Positions 10,791 through 23,420 of a DNA stretch of 64,000 bases are shown piece by piece. A program made the position numbers and the translations under genes. Source of the DNA: Paguma larvata (Eukaryota; Chordata; Mammalia; Carnivora; Viverridae); the NCBI GenBank assembly GCA_030068075.1, contig CM057826.1, forward strand, positions 51,975,116 through 52,039,115. Direction: 5' to 3'. Within the stretch, counting starts at the first letter, position 1. The number at the start of each line of letters is the position of its first letter. The notes below the pieces were generated by a model. The model was not told where the DNA came from, made no database searches, and saw only the letters and a list, made by a program, of their open reading frames with translations.

Positions 10791-13418
10791 TAGCATCCAC
10801 TGGACAGTGTCTGTGAACCAAGCTCTGTGCTAAATGAAGTTCTACCCACTAGATAATTCCTGTTGCTTCCGATTGCCCTGACACCCTGCAGTTTATTTAG
10901 ATTACGTGATTTGGCCTCATATTTCTTCTGGAGCTAGTGGGATAAGGATCACCCTATTAGGGTGCTTAATTTTGTGCTAATGATCCTTCTTTCTGTCTGA
11001 AGTCTTCAGGTTACAGTTTTTTCAAAGGAACTCTGTGCCGCTTGTCCTTTTCTGCTTGCCGCATGATGTGCACATCAGTGCCTCCTGCAGCCTTCCACTT
11101 TTTAATTGCCTCTCCTTCCTAATGAAGCCTGTATCAGCTCCAGCGCTAATTGAACTTCGTCCTTCATTCAGACTGTGTTATTAAACAAATAGTCACAGTG
11201 TTTGGTCTCACTTTAATAGGAGCATTGATGTTTGCTTAACATCAAAAACTTATTAGTAATCCATTGAAAAGGCAATTAATGGAGGACATGTGGGTAAGGA
11301 AATTGAACTAGTCTGCAGAACAGGACAAAGAATGGCAAAGACGCTCTCGCGTTCTAAGGTTTAACTGTCTGCATCCTGGAAGTTGCAAACTGATGTTAAA
11401 TTCTGGACTCCTAGCCCAAATCTATGCAGCTATCATTTTTGTGAAGTAGCATTTACACCTCTAGTATTAAACTGAAGGGCAAACTGATTGTCTCTCTTGA
11501 TCCTATCCTACCCCCTCTTTAAAGAGAGACTTATTAAGTCACCTTTTCCAAGCTTTTTCGCATAAAGAATTGTATTTATCATTGCAGAAAATACTGACAG
11601 GTAAAAAATGCAAACACCTCATCTGCAGTCTGCTCACCGGAGATAAGCACTGATGAGATTTGGGTGTGTCCTCTTCTGTGATCCATTTTAACACAAGTAT
11701 AAAGACTTTACACTGGATCACATACAGTACTGACCTATTGTTTGTTTATTTTTCATTGATATATATCTTGGACAATTAATAGAAATCTATATATCATATT
11801 TAATGGCTTTGACATCATGTTGGACGGATAGGATGTAATTTATTCTATCATATTGTCGAAGGCTTGGAAACAAGTTTCTTAATTGTTTGTATCCCTTAAA
11901 TGAACATTATTATTTGGGTAAGTACTATTATTAGGAAATCAGATTGATAGACTTCTCTGTTATAAAACCATCATCCTCTGTTGTATGAGTATATACAGTA
12001 TTTGGTGTTATTAGACGATAGCCTTAGATCCTATAAAATCACTTTCATGAGTATCAAATGCCCTGTACTTGTAATTATGCCAATAAAATAATTAAGAAAC
12101 AACAGGAGGCTGATCAAGAAATATTCTTAAGATAATGGCTTGAGGTATAGATTCCTTCCTACCTGTGAACTCATAAATGATACGTGGCTTCAAACAGAAA
12201 ACAAACTCTAAAAATATGAACCTAGCGATAGTTGGTAATTGAGTAAGGCATAGCAGACCAAATTCTTTTTATTATCCATGTTAAATAGATATGAGGGAAG
12301 AAGTACCAATAATGGGTTACTCCATTTGTTCCACAGACCTTGGATATGACTGAAACTCCCATCTGCATTAATAAGAGTCATGCATGGCTAGGTCCCCAGG
12401 CAATATTTAGTAAATGAATGGTGTTATTGCCTGGCAGGGACCCTTTTAGAAAGTGCTGTTGTTGAGAGAACCTAAACAGATATATATATTCTGGTTTAGT
12501 GAGGATTATGATGCATAAAATGTTGGTAATAGGTTTAAAAGATTAGCATAGACTGGCTTTCCATGAGATCGTTTCTTATATATAAAAAATTAAATGTTAT
12601 TTCTAATGTCATCATAAAAGTAAGGCTGGGGATTATCGATTTTTGGAGGCTTTTACTAGATAGCTTGATAATTGACTCTCTTCAGGTTTTTAGCACTTGG
12701 CCCTGGGTTTGCTGTTTACCTTGCTCAAGCAATTTGATGTAATTAATTTTAATAGCTGTATTTACTTTTAGGGTTTATAGTTTGGTGGAAGGTTCCTCTA
12801 ATAAAAATCTCATAGAATTATTTTCTCTTAGAATTAAAAACATACAATAGTTTAAAATAAGAATCTCCCCTGTAAATTTAAATGAAGAGAACAGAATGCA
12901 AAATCTTTTAACATACTAACAACCCCACAAAATGGAAATGTCTGTTGATGAGGATTGAAAAGAAACAAAAATGAAAACAGTTAATATGTTAAATGGCAAA
13001 ATTGATGCATGTTTTTTGTAAGGAATAAATAAAAATGGAGGAAGAGAGGGCTTTAGTAAGATCTTTTATTGAATGCTTCCGAACAGCTGTGAGTTGATGC
13101 TCCTCTATCAGAACATTTGGCTGCAAAATAGTCATTGATCACATTGACTGCTAAGTGTAACCAGTCAGAAAGTACACATTATTCTATAGGCGTCTAAGAC
13201 AAAAGGAAACAATGAGTAAAGGTTGTAAAACCTTATACTCTCTAGCATTCCTTCTCTTCCTTCTGTTTGTATCCAGGGCTTGTTGGTAGTTGGCCTTTAG
13301 GGGGTGTGTTTTCATATGATATGGGATCTCTCAGTATCTCTCATGAACACTGACACCCTGTTCATTCTAATTTGATTATTTTAAGACAGCTGTAAAAATT
13401 AAAAAAAAAAAAGCGGGG
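10791..13418. other. 2.6 kb of unique sequence, candidate non-coding conservation
   Basis: No young repeat and no open frame above 60 codons other than a meaningless antisense one at 11539. The segment about 11,100-11,300 has balanced composition and homeobox-type ATTA sites. The part from 11,700 to 13,100 is AT-rich. Confidence 0.4.
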
Positions 13419-13640
13419 GGGGGGCACCCGAGTGACTCAATCAGTTAAGCATTCAACTTCAGCTCAGGTCATGAGCTTGCTTTTGTGCGTTCGAGCCCCT
13501 TGTCAGGCTCTGTGCTGACAGCTCAGAACTTGGAGCCTGCTTTGGAATCTGTCTCTCTCTCTCTCTGCCCCTCCCCTGCTCACGCTCTGTTTCTCTCTCT
13601 CTCAAAAATAAATAAAGATTAAAAAAAATTTAAAAAATTA
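13419..13640 (+). mobile_element. CanSINE
   Basis: Preceded by a poly-A/poly-G junction (13,391-13,424), then 'ggggcacccgagtgactcaatcag', body and CT-rich tract, ending 'aaaaataaataaagatt' plus A-rich tail. The flanks are A-rich, so the target duplication cannot be fixed. Confidence 0.92.
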
Positions 13641-15139
13641 GAAAAAATTTTGATCAGAGGACTTTATTTTTTCTTGTTAAAACAATTTTATTAAAAGAAG
13701 TGAAAAAAACAGTTTTTCTTAAACATTTTTTCCTTTAACTCTCAATTTTATTTGCAATTTGTGCAATCTGTTTCCTTATTGTTGGAATTAATTTTTTTCC
13801 TTAACTGTTTCTAAACTGTGAATTTTGTATGCAATGCATGTTGATTGAAAAAAATTTGGAAATACAAATAAAGTAAAAACAAGAATAATTGATATTTAGC
13901 CCATTCAGAGATTTATCAATGTTAAATTGTTTTATTTAATTCCAGGTTTTTTTTTTTTCCTTTCCAACATGAGTACATGTATGTGTATCTTTTTACTACT
14001 ATAATACGATAATGCTGTGATAACCCCTTCTGTGCATACATTTTCTATATAGTTTTGATTGTTTCCTTAGAATAAATTAAGATTACATTAAATTCCTCTG
14101 AAATTTTAAAATCACAGTAGGGGATGGGGCTGGAGGTAGGGAATGGGGACAGTAAAGATGTTAGTCAGAGGAGAGCAGGAACCATGGCTCTTGAAGTATT
14201 TTCTTCCATTTCAGTAATCTCTCCCAGCTGTCTGGGGATAGCAGCAAATCACCTCTGACTAGATTACAATTCCGAGGATCTCTAGTTGATATTTTGGGTA
14301 AATGGAAAAAAAAAAGTTAGGAAATACTTTTACGTATGAAGGTCACTCCTTAAAAATAATGTAGAAAAATGAAAGGTTATTTGAGATTATTATATCTCAA
14401 ATAAATATTCTCATCTGTAAATTCAATTCTTTTTCATTGGGGAAAATACAATTCACAGAGTATCCCAAGTATTCCTTTTTTAAAAAAGAACTTGGGTTCA
14501 ATAATGGAGACTCACAAATGGAGGAATAAGAGAAATATGAAGTTTTGCTTTTGCAAAAATACCGAAGTGGAAAATAGAAAAGCTGAAATCAACAACAATA
14601 ACAACAACAACAAAAAGCCACATCCATTTGGACTAAACTACATGTATATATAACACAACTTTCCAAGCATAAAAAGAAAACTCTAGCCAAGGGAAATGAA
14701 AGAAATGCCTTTGAAAAACTGCTGAAATAGGCCTGTTGTTGAATAGTTTTATTTCCCCTTTAGAAGAACTATTTACTGCAATGCTGGGAACGAGAGGGAT
14801 GATTTTGAATAAAGAATAGAGCCATTTAAGATGTTGTGCACAATACCAGAATTTATGAAGACTGGTTCGAATTAAAACTAAATGTCACCAGCAAATAGAA
14901 GCTAACAGAAATGTACTTTCATTTATTGTATTGGGAATTAGGGAGGGGAGTGGGGATGGACTTACTCTTACAGGACTTTTTTATATGGCGCTAATTTTAT
15001 GGGGAGAACTTAGACCTTATAAAATCATGTATTTCTCTCAAATCTTCTTAGCTGTTGAGATTAATTCATTAATTGGCAGGAGTTGGAATCATACCTCCGA
15101 CTTCATCTGGTGCAAGAAGGAAAAAATTCAAACGTTTAA
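13641..15139. other. unique AT-rich sequence with a short (CAA)n
   Basis: Contains an imperfect (AAC)n run at 14,591-14,613. The 92-codon frame starting at 14,931 shows nothing recognisable, and its end runs into the antisense L2 that follows. Confidence 0.4.
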
Positions 15140-15410
15140 TGCAATCATTCATGTGGCAAATTTGTACTACGCGCCTAATCTTTGCCAGGTGTCACTTCTG
15201 CCGCTGTGAGTACATTGGTGAAGCAGACAGGTCCTTGTCTTTAGGGGCTTCTAAAATTGGAGGAAAGGGTAATACGTAGCAGGAAAGTGCTCTGCCAACA
15301 ATTAAAATTGGGTAGTTGGGACATGCTGGGTGGCACATTTCAGGCCGAGTGGTCAGGGAAGGCCTCTGTATCATGTTTGAGAGGGCCTACCAGGATAATT
15401 CTATAAGCCT
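15140..15410 (-). repeat. L2 LINE fragment
   Basis: Antisense L2 3' part: 'caatcattcatgtggcaaat', 'gcagacaggtccttgtc' and 'gtggtcagggaaggcctctg', the last a strong L2 landmark. Confidence 0.65.
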
Positions 15411-15676
15411 TTTCCTTTCTTCTGTAGTTTAGAGTGTCTGTCTTTCCTCTTTCTGTGGCCTTTACCTTCTTGTCGAGGGCTTTACTGTTATGATTTGCTT
15501 TGAAGCATCGTAAAACTGAAATAAAGATGCAGTTTAAAAAAAGAGCTGGAAATGCATTTTTTATAAATCAGAGGCTCAGGTGCGCCATCATTTTCTCAGC
15601 TCCAAGAAAATCATAAATTATTTTTTATTGGAGGGAATTACTGCAGCTCTAGATCTTAATGATTGCTGAACAGGAG

Positions 15677-15680
<4 letters not shown>

Positions 15681-15718
<38 letters not shown>
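15681..15718. repeat. (CT)n microsatellite
   Basis: About 19 uninterrupted CT units followed by TTTTT. It is not inside a recognisable SINE. Confidence 0.95.
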
Positions 15719-15722
<4 letters not shown>

Positions 15723-16139
15723 CCCCTAAATATCAAGTAGCTGCCAGTTTTAATTTTCTTTTAGAATTTACAGATTCAAAACATTGTTTTAGCTGTTGAA
15801 CAAAACTGTCTCTTATGTCCACGGGACAGCGCCAGAGTATGAAATGCGCATCTTGGTTTGATTTTTTCCCTTCCAGCCTGATACATGAGTAAAAACCAGC
15901 CTTGTGTTTTATGATTAGAGGACTAGTGTTCAATATTAATAACTATAGAGAGAATCAAATTCCAACGTTACCCTTTAGTATTTTCATGCCCAGAATTTGA
16001 ATAATTGGGATTTTGTGAGAAAGTTGACCACATTCTTGCTATCTTTACTTGATAGTACCAAGTGGTTCTTTATCATGTATTATTAGTGCAATAATTTCTA
16101 ACACCTGGAATTTCAAGAACTAATAAAAGGGAAAAAAAA
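15719..16139. other. unique sequence
   Basis: Nothing recognised. Confidence 0.4.
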
Positions 16140-17165
16140 TTTAACAAATATGTATTCAACGTTTGTTATAATGTCAATGTTTTAGGGGATGGAGACACAG
16201 TAGTAAATAAAAAGAGAAAAGAAATAGGCAGAAATTACTACTGTCATGCAGAGTACATTCAGATGGGGGGAGATGTTAGACAATACATAAACAAATAATG
16301 CCAGATGGTGATAGATACTAAGAATTGGAGAGAATGGATAAAGGGATAGTCAGTGTGGGGGTGAGGCCTACAGTTTTAGAAAGAAGAAAGTTTGGCTTGT
16401 GAAAATTCTCAGATGTTAACTTTTGAGTATAGATGGGAAGGAGGTAAGGGAGCAAGCCAATGGGAGTATGTGGATAGGTGGAAGCAGTAAGTGCAAAGGC
16501 CCTGAGGCATGTGCATACCCAGTGGTCTAGGAGCAGTAGGGAGGCCACTGTAGCTAGAGTATGAGGGGAAGAAGGAAGAGTTATAGGAGATAAGCTGAGA
16601 GAAGATTACAGAGCCAGATCATATAGAGTGTTATAACCCATTATAAAGACTCTTTGGCCTTTGGTTGGAATCAAGTGGGGAGTTATTTCAGAATTGTGAC
16701 CACAGAAATATTCTGTTTTAACTTCAGAACAATACACTAAAGGAGAGCAAGGGAGGAAGCAGAGAGACCAATTAGGAGACTATTTCAATAATCCAGGCCA
16801 GAGGAGATGGTGGTTTACAGTAGCAGTAAAGGGGGTGAGAAGTTGTCTGCTTGATGTTTTGAAATAGAGCCAACACGTTTTACTGTTGGGAAGAATGAGG
16901 GATGTAAGATAATGCAGAGAGTTGTGGATGAGTCCAAGGTTTTTGGCTGGAGCAACTGATAGGGTAGAGTTGCTGCTATTTACAGAGAGTGGGAGGACGG
17001 TGACTGACAAGCGTGCAGGTTTGGGGGGAGGACCAGGAGCTTGATTTTGAATATATTGGGTTTGAGATGCCTTGCCCACAGGATATCCAGTAGAGATGGT
17101 AAGCAAGATATCGGGGATGGGCGTCTCAGGTTGGAAGTGTAAATTTGGGAGCTATCAGAGCCAGA
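16140..17165 (-). repeat. L2 LINE, about 1 kb including reverse-transcriptase C-terminal region
   Basis: Antisense L2 running from the 3' UTR toward the 5' side. Landmarks are 'gatggtgatagatacta', 'aagtgcaaaggccctgaggc', 'gagaccaattaggagactat', 'gtccaaggtttttggctgg' and 'taaatttgggagctatcag'. On the minus strand 17106-16780 is open for 108 codons and contains APAKNLG and KTCWLYFK-type words that match the L2 ORF2 domain after the reverse transcriptase; 16548-16318 is a second open piece. L2 died in mammals long ago, so this is a molecular fossil. Confidence 0.85.
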
Positions 17166-18124
17166 TTATGTGTTTCCTCTGCTATCGTGCACACTGCCCT
17201 GTGTGCTGTGCTGTTTGTAACTTGCATAAAATTTGTGTTCGCAGTACCTAGAATTGTAACCCAGGTTGAAAGCCAGGCCTCTCAAATTTTATCTCTTGCT
17301 TAGTTCTGAATTGGGAGTCATTCTGTGTTCAGGTTTGGTTTTATTAAATTCTCTCCGCAACACCCCATCACAACCAAGTAACTTCTTATTACCCCTTTTC
17401 TCCGAAGGATGTGGGTGAGGGGCAAAGGGTCTGAGGTGATTTATTAACTGCAGGAAGGAGATGCCTTTTTGAAATTCTTCTGAGAGGAGGCTCTTTCTGA
17501 GAGTTTTGTGTTACCTTTCCAATTAACCCATCTTAGAGTTGATTATGATTTTAGCTTCATGATGCAATAATCTGTAACATTTATATAGTGCTATTATCTC
17601 TTTTCAAGTACTTTGTGAACATTTGTTAATTGCCTTTCCTATTACCCCAGGAGGCAGGTAGAGACACATTTGCATTCATTGTAGGAGTTTCCAGGCAGTG
17701 GGGGTTTGAGCAGTGAAGCGACTGCCCATCAAACACCTGGCCAGTCAGGGATAGAGGGATTCATAATGCAAGTAATGATGATGACTCATCTCCATTAATT
17801 ATTATTATTTTACTACCTGCAGCTTTCTTCTCATAAAAGTCAGAGCCCCAAATGAAAGAGGTGTTTTCTTTCCCTAGAGATCGCAACTGATAATGACAAA
17901 CTTGATGAACAGATGGGAGATACTAAGTACCAAGAGGATAAATGAGAAGGTGGGCCAAAGTTGCCTTAAACCCTTCTAATTATGGAACAGGGGACTGTTA
18001 CCCCAGAGGATTTTAAAGTAATCTGGTAGAGTAAGAGTAGAAATCACTTAACTGACTGGTTAATTCAGCTTCATTTTTACTTTAATTATTGGAGGACACA
18101 GGCAAAAATATTTTCTTTCTTTTT
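17166..18124. other. mostly unique sequence
   Basis: A possible MIR-family trace lies at about 17,570-17,720 ('acatttatatagtgctatt' and 'ccccaggaggcaggtag'), too weak to call separately. Confidence 0.35.
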
Positions 18125-18225
18125 TGACAAACTCATTGACAAATTTATTGGTATTTCCTATATGACAGACATTTCACAGGCTGGAGAGGATTTAGCAGTA
18201 TATAAAAAAGACTAACGTTTCCAGG
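18125..18225 (-). repeat. L2 3' end fragment
   Basis: Antisense L2 terminus: 'caaatttattggtatttcc', 'tgacagacatttcacaggc', then 'gatttagcagtatataaaa'. Confidence 0.4.
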
Positions 18226-18237
18226 AGTGGGCGGGAA

Positions 18238-18425
18238 TAATGAAATTAACGTGTACTGAGTGTTTACCATTTGCCAAACACTCTCCTATTAGTATAGTTA
18301 ACAACTTATCGAGTGACAATAGTCCTATTATTATCCACATTTTATGGAGAATAAAATTAAGACAGAGAATAGGTGACTTGCTCCAGTGTGTAGTTAGTAC
18401 ATTGTAGGGCTTTAGTCCAAAGAGA
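18238..18425 (-). repeat. MIR SINE
   Basis: Antisense MIR: 'gtgtactgagtgtttacc', 'ccacattttatggagaataa' and 'gtgacttgctccagtg', ending near 'ggctttagtccaaag'. Confidence 0.55.
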
Positions 18426-19044
18426 ACCACTTTGCTTTAGCTTTTTTTTTCCTATATTAAGTATTTGAGATGAAGGGGGTACCTGGTTTGAGTAATTCAC
18501 CATAACAACTTAAAATGATAAAATTCAACATATTGATCTTAAATTTTTGAGAGCCAAAATGCATGCATCCAGAATTATGTCACAGGTCAGAGAAAAAAAT
18601 GGTCTTACATTGTTTTCCTCCCAAGTTTTTGCCTTGGGCAAGTAGGACTTGGGTTATTCCATTCTTACATATTCGGTTTCCTGTTCATCTATCTTTAATG
18701 AAGGCTGCTGGTTCTTTGAGATAGGTCTTATTTCTAGGATACTTGGAGATGATAATTCAGGGCTGGCCTTAGGCAAAATTGTGAAGCATGTTGAGTTAGG
18801 ATTCTTAAGTATTCTCAGTCTTGCACTATCTTCTCACCCTCTTTTTACTCACTCATACAACCCCTTTTCTCTTTTTTTTCTACAAATAAAATGAATAAAA
18901 ATTATTTAACTCTTTCTTTCCACACAATAGCTTTACTTTATCTCAAGAGGGATTCTGCTTTTTATGATGAAATGTCATACAAAAATTAGATCCATGGTCA
19001 AAATCTTAGAGGACCTTCCGAACACTTTTAATATCTTCAAAGAA
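18426..19044. other. unique sequence
   Basis: No element recognised. An 81-codon frame (18,649-18,894) has no identifiable domain. Confidence 0.4.
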
Positions 19045-19141
19045 TTATGTATGATGCAGTGGAAAGAGTACAACTTTTATGCAGGATAGAATTGGGTTTT
19101 AATTCTCAATCATTTATAAAATGTGGGATGCTGGGCAAAAT

Positions 19142-19258
19142 ATTTTTTCACTCAACTAATGTTTGAATATCTATTACATATGAGCTAGGTCCCGGGAAGA
19201 GAAATTATGGTGTGATGCAAATATTACGCATACTAATAAAGAAGACAATGACAAATAA
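19142..19258 (-). repeat. L2 3' end fragment
   Basis: 'cactcaactaatgtttgaat', 'atctattacatatgagctag' and 'gaagacaatgacaaataat' follow the antisense L2 3' terminus. A weak sense MIR trace lies just before it (19,045-19,140). Confidence 0.45.
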
Positions 19259-20019
19259 TATTCACTCTGAGCCTTAGTCACTGGAATAGGTCACCTCCCT
19301 TCTATCTCTTCCTCCCCCACTCTCTGCCTTTTCATTGTTGAGTACTCTGATAACTAAATCACTCTTCTTAGTGGCCATTAGAGCCCTATTCTGTTAAGAA
19401 CTGTCTCTACCTATGTCATTTTGCTCTTTGTCCTAAGCTTCAAGAGACTGGCCATGAATTTTGCTACTTCTCTTCCTGTGAGTTCTTCATTGCTATTTCT
19501 TTCCTGCTATGTTCCTCTATAAGGTGACGAATTTGGGCATTTTTATTGCAGTGTCTAGATGTTTAACATCTGTCCTGCAGTGCATCCCTGAAATAGTGAG
19601 GACCCGAATCAGGCTCTAGGGATAGTAAAGTAGAGGAGTGAATTCCAAAACTAAGTATAAATAGAAAGCAAAGGAGAGGAAATTGTTTTGCAAAGTCTAA
19701 ACCTGCAAGAATAGCATTGCCATTAACTAAAATTATGATCACAGACGGAGGGAGAAGGGAAAGGTATAGGTCTGGGCAATAGGACAATGGTTCATCTGTA
19801 GACTTACCCATTTGACATGTTTGGTATTTATCAAAATGGAGATCTTCTGTAGTTATGTTAATAGAGATTTTTGGAAGCAGAAACATTATTGTATATATTT
19901 CTCAGAGTGTACTTTTATTTCCCATGGTATACAGTGACTGAATATTTGAAAGTTGAATAGACAAGGAAAGAAACGAGAAATTGATGAAGAATTATGGGCT
20001 GAGAAGAGAGAGATGAGAT
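19259..20019. other. unique sequence
   Basis: Contains a 107-codon open frame on the minus strand (19,886-19,563). Composition and lack of any recognisable motif suggest chance. Confidence 0.35.
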
Positions 20020-20560
20020 ATAAATCACAGAGTTTTCTGCATGGTGATGATATTTAAAGCTATGAGACTGGATTAAAATATTAAGAACGGAAAGAGGGTA
20101 GGTACAGAAGTGGAAAGAGCAGAGAGAAGCATCAGGGTATTCTCTCGGAACTCACAGTGAAGGAGGTGCAAGAGGACCTGCACTGAACCAGACACACAGG
20201 AAAATAATGGTCTCATGAGATAAGAGAGTTATGGAAGATAGGCTATCAAGACTATAAATGGCTGCGTTGGAATCAAAAAGAAGGAGGATTAAGAAGTAGA
20301 TCTAGGATTTTTTGTGATGAAGCAATCACTAGAAACTTTCAAAGAAGTGGTTTGGGCATGATAGTTGCCATACTTTGCTGTGGATTAGGAGGGAGGGGCA
20401 CATATGAGCTATCCTTTTAAAATTTTGGATGGTGAAGAGAGGAAGGGAGGCAGATAGAAAGCAAATGAGACTTAAGTGATTGGGCTCAAGGATAGGTAGA
20501 TTTAGAAACAACTTTAGGTGGAGGAGAAGGCTCACGTGGAAAGAGAGAGGAAAAAAATGA
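20020..20560 (-). repeat. second antisense L2 block
   Basis: 'gatgatatttaaagctatgagactgg' followed by 'aagcatcagggtattc' matches the L2 stretch that normally lies next to the point where the 16,140-17,165 block stops. Similarity becomes doubtful after about 20,300. Confidence 0.5.
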
Positions 20561-20887
20561 GCTCCAGTCTCTTTTTAGAAAATAACTGTAGTTCTTATTT
20601 CCAAGATTAGTGGGAAGAAGATAGATTAAATACAGATCAGTGCTGAGGAGGATGAAATAATGTTTAAGATTTAAGGAGAAGTCTTGATATAGGCATTTTG
20701 GAGGTTGTTAGTTTTATTTTTGAGCAGTAATTGTTCCAGATGAGGAGGATGGCAGATATTTGCACTGAAACACATCACCTCCATTTCACAGTTTTCTCTA
20801 GTAATGATGATGGGCAGGTTTGTGCTCTAACATTAATGTTTTAAGTTTAATTGATGATAGGACCATCAGTATAGAAATTTGTGGCTT
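20561..20887. other. unique sequence
   Basis: Nothing recognised. Confidence 0.35.
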
Positions 20888-21063
20888 TGGGTAGCTGGGT
20901 GGCTCAGTTGGGGAAACATCTGACTGCTGACTTTGGCTCAGGTCATGATCTCATGATTCCTGGGATTGAGCCTTAGCATGGAGCCAGGTTAGGTTTCTCT
21001 TTTCCTCTTTCTCTGCCCCTCCCCTGATCCCTCTCTCTCTCTCTCGAAGTAAACATTACAAAA
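20888..21063 (+). mobile_element. CanSINE, internally deleted
   Basis: Head 'tgggtagctgggtggctcag' and 'ggctcaggtcatgatctcat' are clear. The 'gggctctgtgctgacagctcagagcc' segment is missing, so the head runs directly into 'agcatggagccaggttagg'. The tail 'gaagtaaacattac' is degenerate. Confidence 0.88.
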
Positions 21064-22861
21064 AATGTTTCTGAATGTAACCTTAAATATAATTAGTTTT
21101 CATTTTCTATATTTATTCATGTAGTATTTTAATCATATTTTGTGATTAAATATAGGATTTTAAAAACTGAAAGTATCTAAGGGAACATGCTATCTAACCC
21201 ATTAAGTTGATTTCAACTTATTAGCAGCCAGTAGTTTTTGTGTTCCTTGTGTTTTATTGAGAATATGACCTTTCTTAGAATGATGAAATAATCCTATTTC
21301 TATAGCTCTGTCTCTAGAGAGACAGGTAGAGAGCTGAGATTTAGGAAAGCCCAGTTATTATTCATGTGGCTTTAGTTTCTCCTCATGTCACAGGGCATAA
21401 TAATATGTCTCCTGTATTTCCCAAAGCATATATGAGAAATCATAATTAAAAAAAATCTTTGAATATTAAAATCCATAATATTTTGTCATAGGCCCTGGAG
21501 AAGCCCATTGGTTTATTTGGAAGATCAATATTTTACAAGTTTTAAACCATGTTATTTGTAAGATTTAATATTTTAATTTGAAAAGAAGGATTTTAAAGAG
21601 GCTATTAATTTGATATTTGGTATATTTATTTTTAAGTACTAAGTATAAATGTAACATTCTGTGTTTACTGTGTTATCCATTATCTAGATATATGATAGAG
21701 TCATAGTATTTATCAAGAATTTCTATGTCCATCAAGAATCTATATGTCAAGCATTTCATACTGTATTTGGACATGAGATTGGGAAATGAAATTAAATATG
21801 AAATTATCAAAATACTAATGTGTATAGCTCAGATATATATGTAGAGTTTAAGAGAAGGGAAAATCCACATGGGGTTGTCATAGTGTGAGACAGCTCCCTT
21901 AAAAAGGAGGCTCAAGCTACAGCCTTAGTGATGGGGAAAACTTGAGGGAAGTGGAAAGGTAAATATGAAGTTGCACCGGGAGCTGTCCATGGTATTTTAC
22001 TTTAATGTGAAATTATACATTGTTTAAAACAAGTTATGTTTGAAAATTTGATCATTAGCTCTCATGCCAATATCAGCATTCATACCTACTTTCACACACA
22101 TACACAGCTCTGTACACATAGTTCATGGGTGGCGAAGTGCTAAAAAGTTAACCTTTAGTTAGACTTGTATGAAGGGGGGGCCAGCCACTGCTTCAGTTTT
22201 GAGTGAATGACCTAGGGAAGTTCTTTTTATTTCCCCAAATAATAAAAAACACTATCTTTGACAGACTAAGATAAACTATTGACTTATTTATAGTGAAAAC
22301 AATCAACTAGTTGAACTGGACAGTAAAAAAGCTTTGTTCGAATGGTTAATTTACACACAGTGGTGAGGGCTGGGGCATTGATCCCGTGGGAGAGATCTGT
22401 CAAACCATGTTGTTCCTGGAAGAAGGAAGGGGTACTAGGAATACACAACAGTAAATATCCATTACTTTGTATTTGAAGACTGCGTTTATTGTAGCACCTG
22501 ATACTCTCTACTTAGTTTTTCCCTCTGAGTTTGGTACTTGGGAAAATACTTGCGGTGCAAGTCACAGAATACTCAAATTTAACAGCATTACTTATTGCAT
22601 TAACAGAAGTACGCAGAGAGGCTGCTTTGATGGCTCATCGATGTCAGTAAAACCCAGGGACTTTATGTCTTTTCTCCATCCTCTGTATAATTCCTCTGTT
22701 TCCTTCTGGTGTATTACCTCCTGGTCACAAAATGGCATCCATGTACAGAAATGCAAGTCCCGTTCAAGGTAGGAAGAGAGGATCTGCCACAGTACAAGAG
22801 AGACAGATCTCGTGGCTTTTTGTCAGGCACAGAAAACTCAGGAGAGCGTTCAGCGCATCGA
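21064..22861. other. 1.8 kb of unique AT-rich sequence
   Basis: A 101-codon frame at 22,467-22,772 and an overlapping 61-codon frame contain no recognisable domain. The second runs into the start of the next SINE. Confidence 0.4.
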
Positions 22862-23012
22862 TTGACTGATCGATTGGTTGAGAGAGAATCTTAAGCAGGC
22901 TCCATGCCTAACTTGGAGCCCAACGTGGGGCTCAGCTCCATGACCGTGAGATCATTACCTGAGCCCAAATCAAGAGTCGGATATTCAACTAACTGAGCCA
23001 CTCAGGCACCCC
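22862..23012 (-). mobile_element. CanSINE, 3'-shortened
   Basis: Antisense: 'gagagagaatcttaagcagg', 'gagatcattacctgagccc' and 'gagccactcaggcaccc' at the head end (23,012). The A-tail side is absent or replaced by 'gattgactgatcgattgg'. Older subtype. Confidence 0.88.
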
Positions 23013-23269
23013 TTATTTTATTATTAAAACTTAGCTTTATTGAATTATAATTTACCAAATTTAAGGGAGTATGTTAAATTTTCACAGTGTGTATAGCCAT
23101 GTAATGAAAACCATAATCATAACACAGAACCTTCACATCATTCTGAAAAGTTGAGACGATTCTTTTTAATGGATCCAGGTAGAGTACAATTTCTTTACCT
23201 GCCATTCTTAAAATCCTTCTGTCCATGATGATGTTTTCATGGTGTTGATTTTGAAATCTTAATGAAAGC

Positions 23270-23420
23270 TGACATTACAGTAATAGCTAATGTTTATTAA
23301 GTGGTTCTCTGTACTAGTTACTACACTATTTGACATACATAACCTCTTTTAACCTCCATACATGTTTGACATACATTGTCTCCTTTAATTCTTAAAACAA
23401 CATAATGGGACAGGCTCTGT
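23270..23420 (-). repeat. MIR SINE fragment
   Basis: 'agtaatagctaatgtttatt' start followed by two similar 'ttgacatacat..cctcttttaa' units. The second unit looks like a small internal duplication. Confidence 0.45.
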
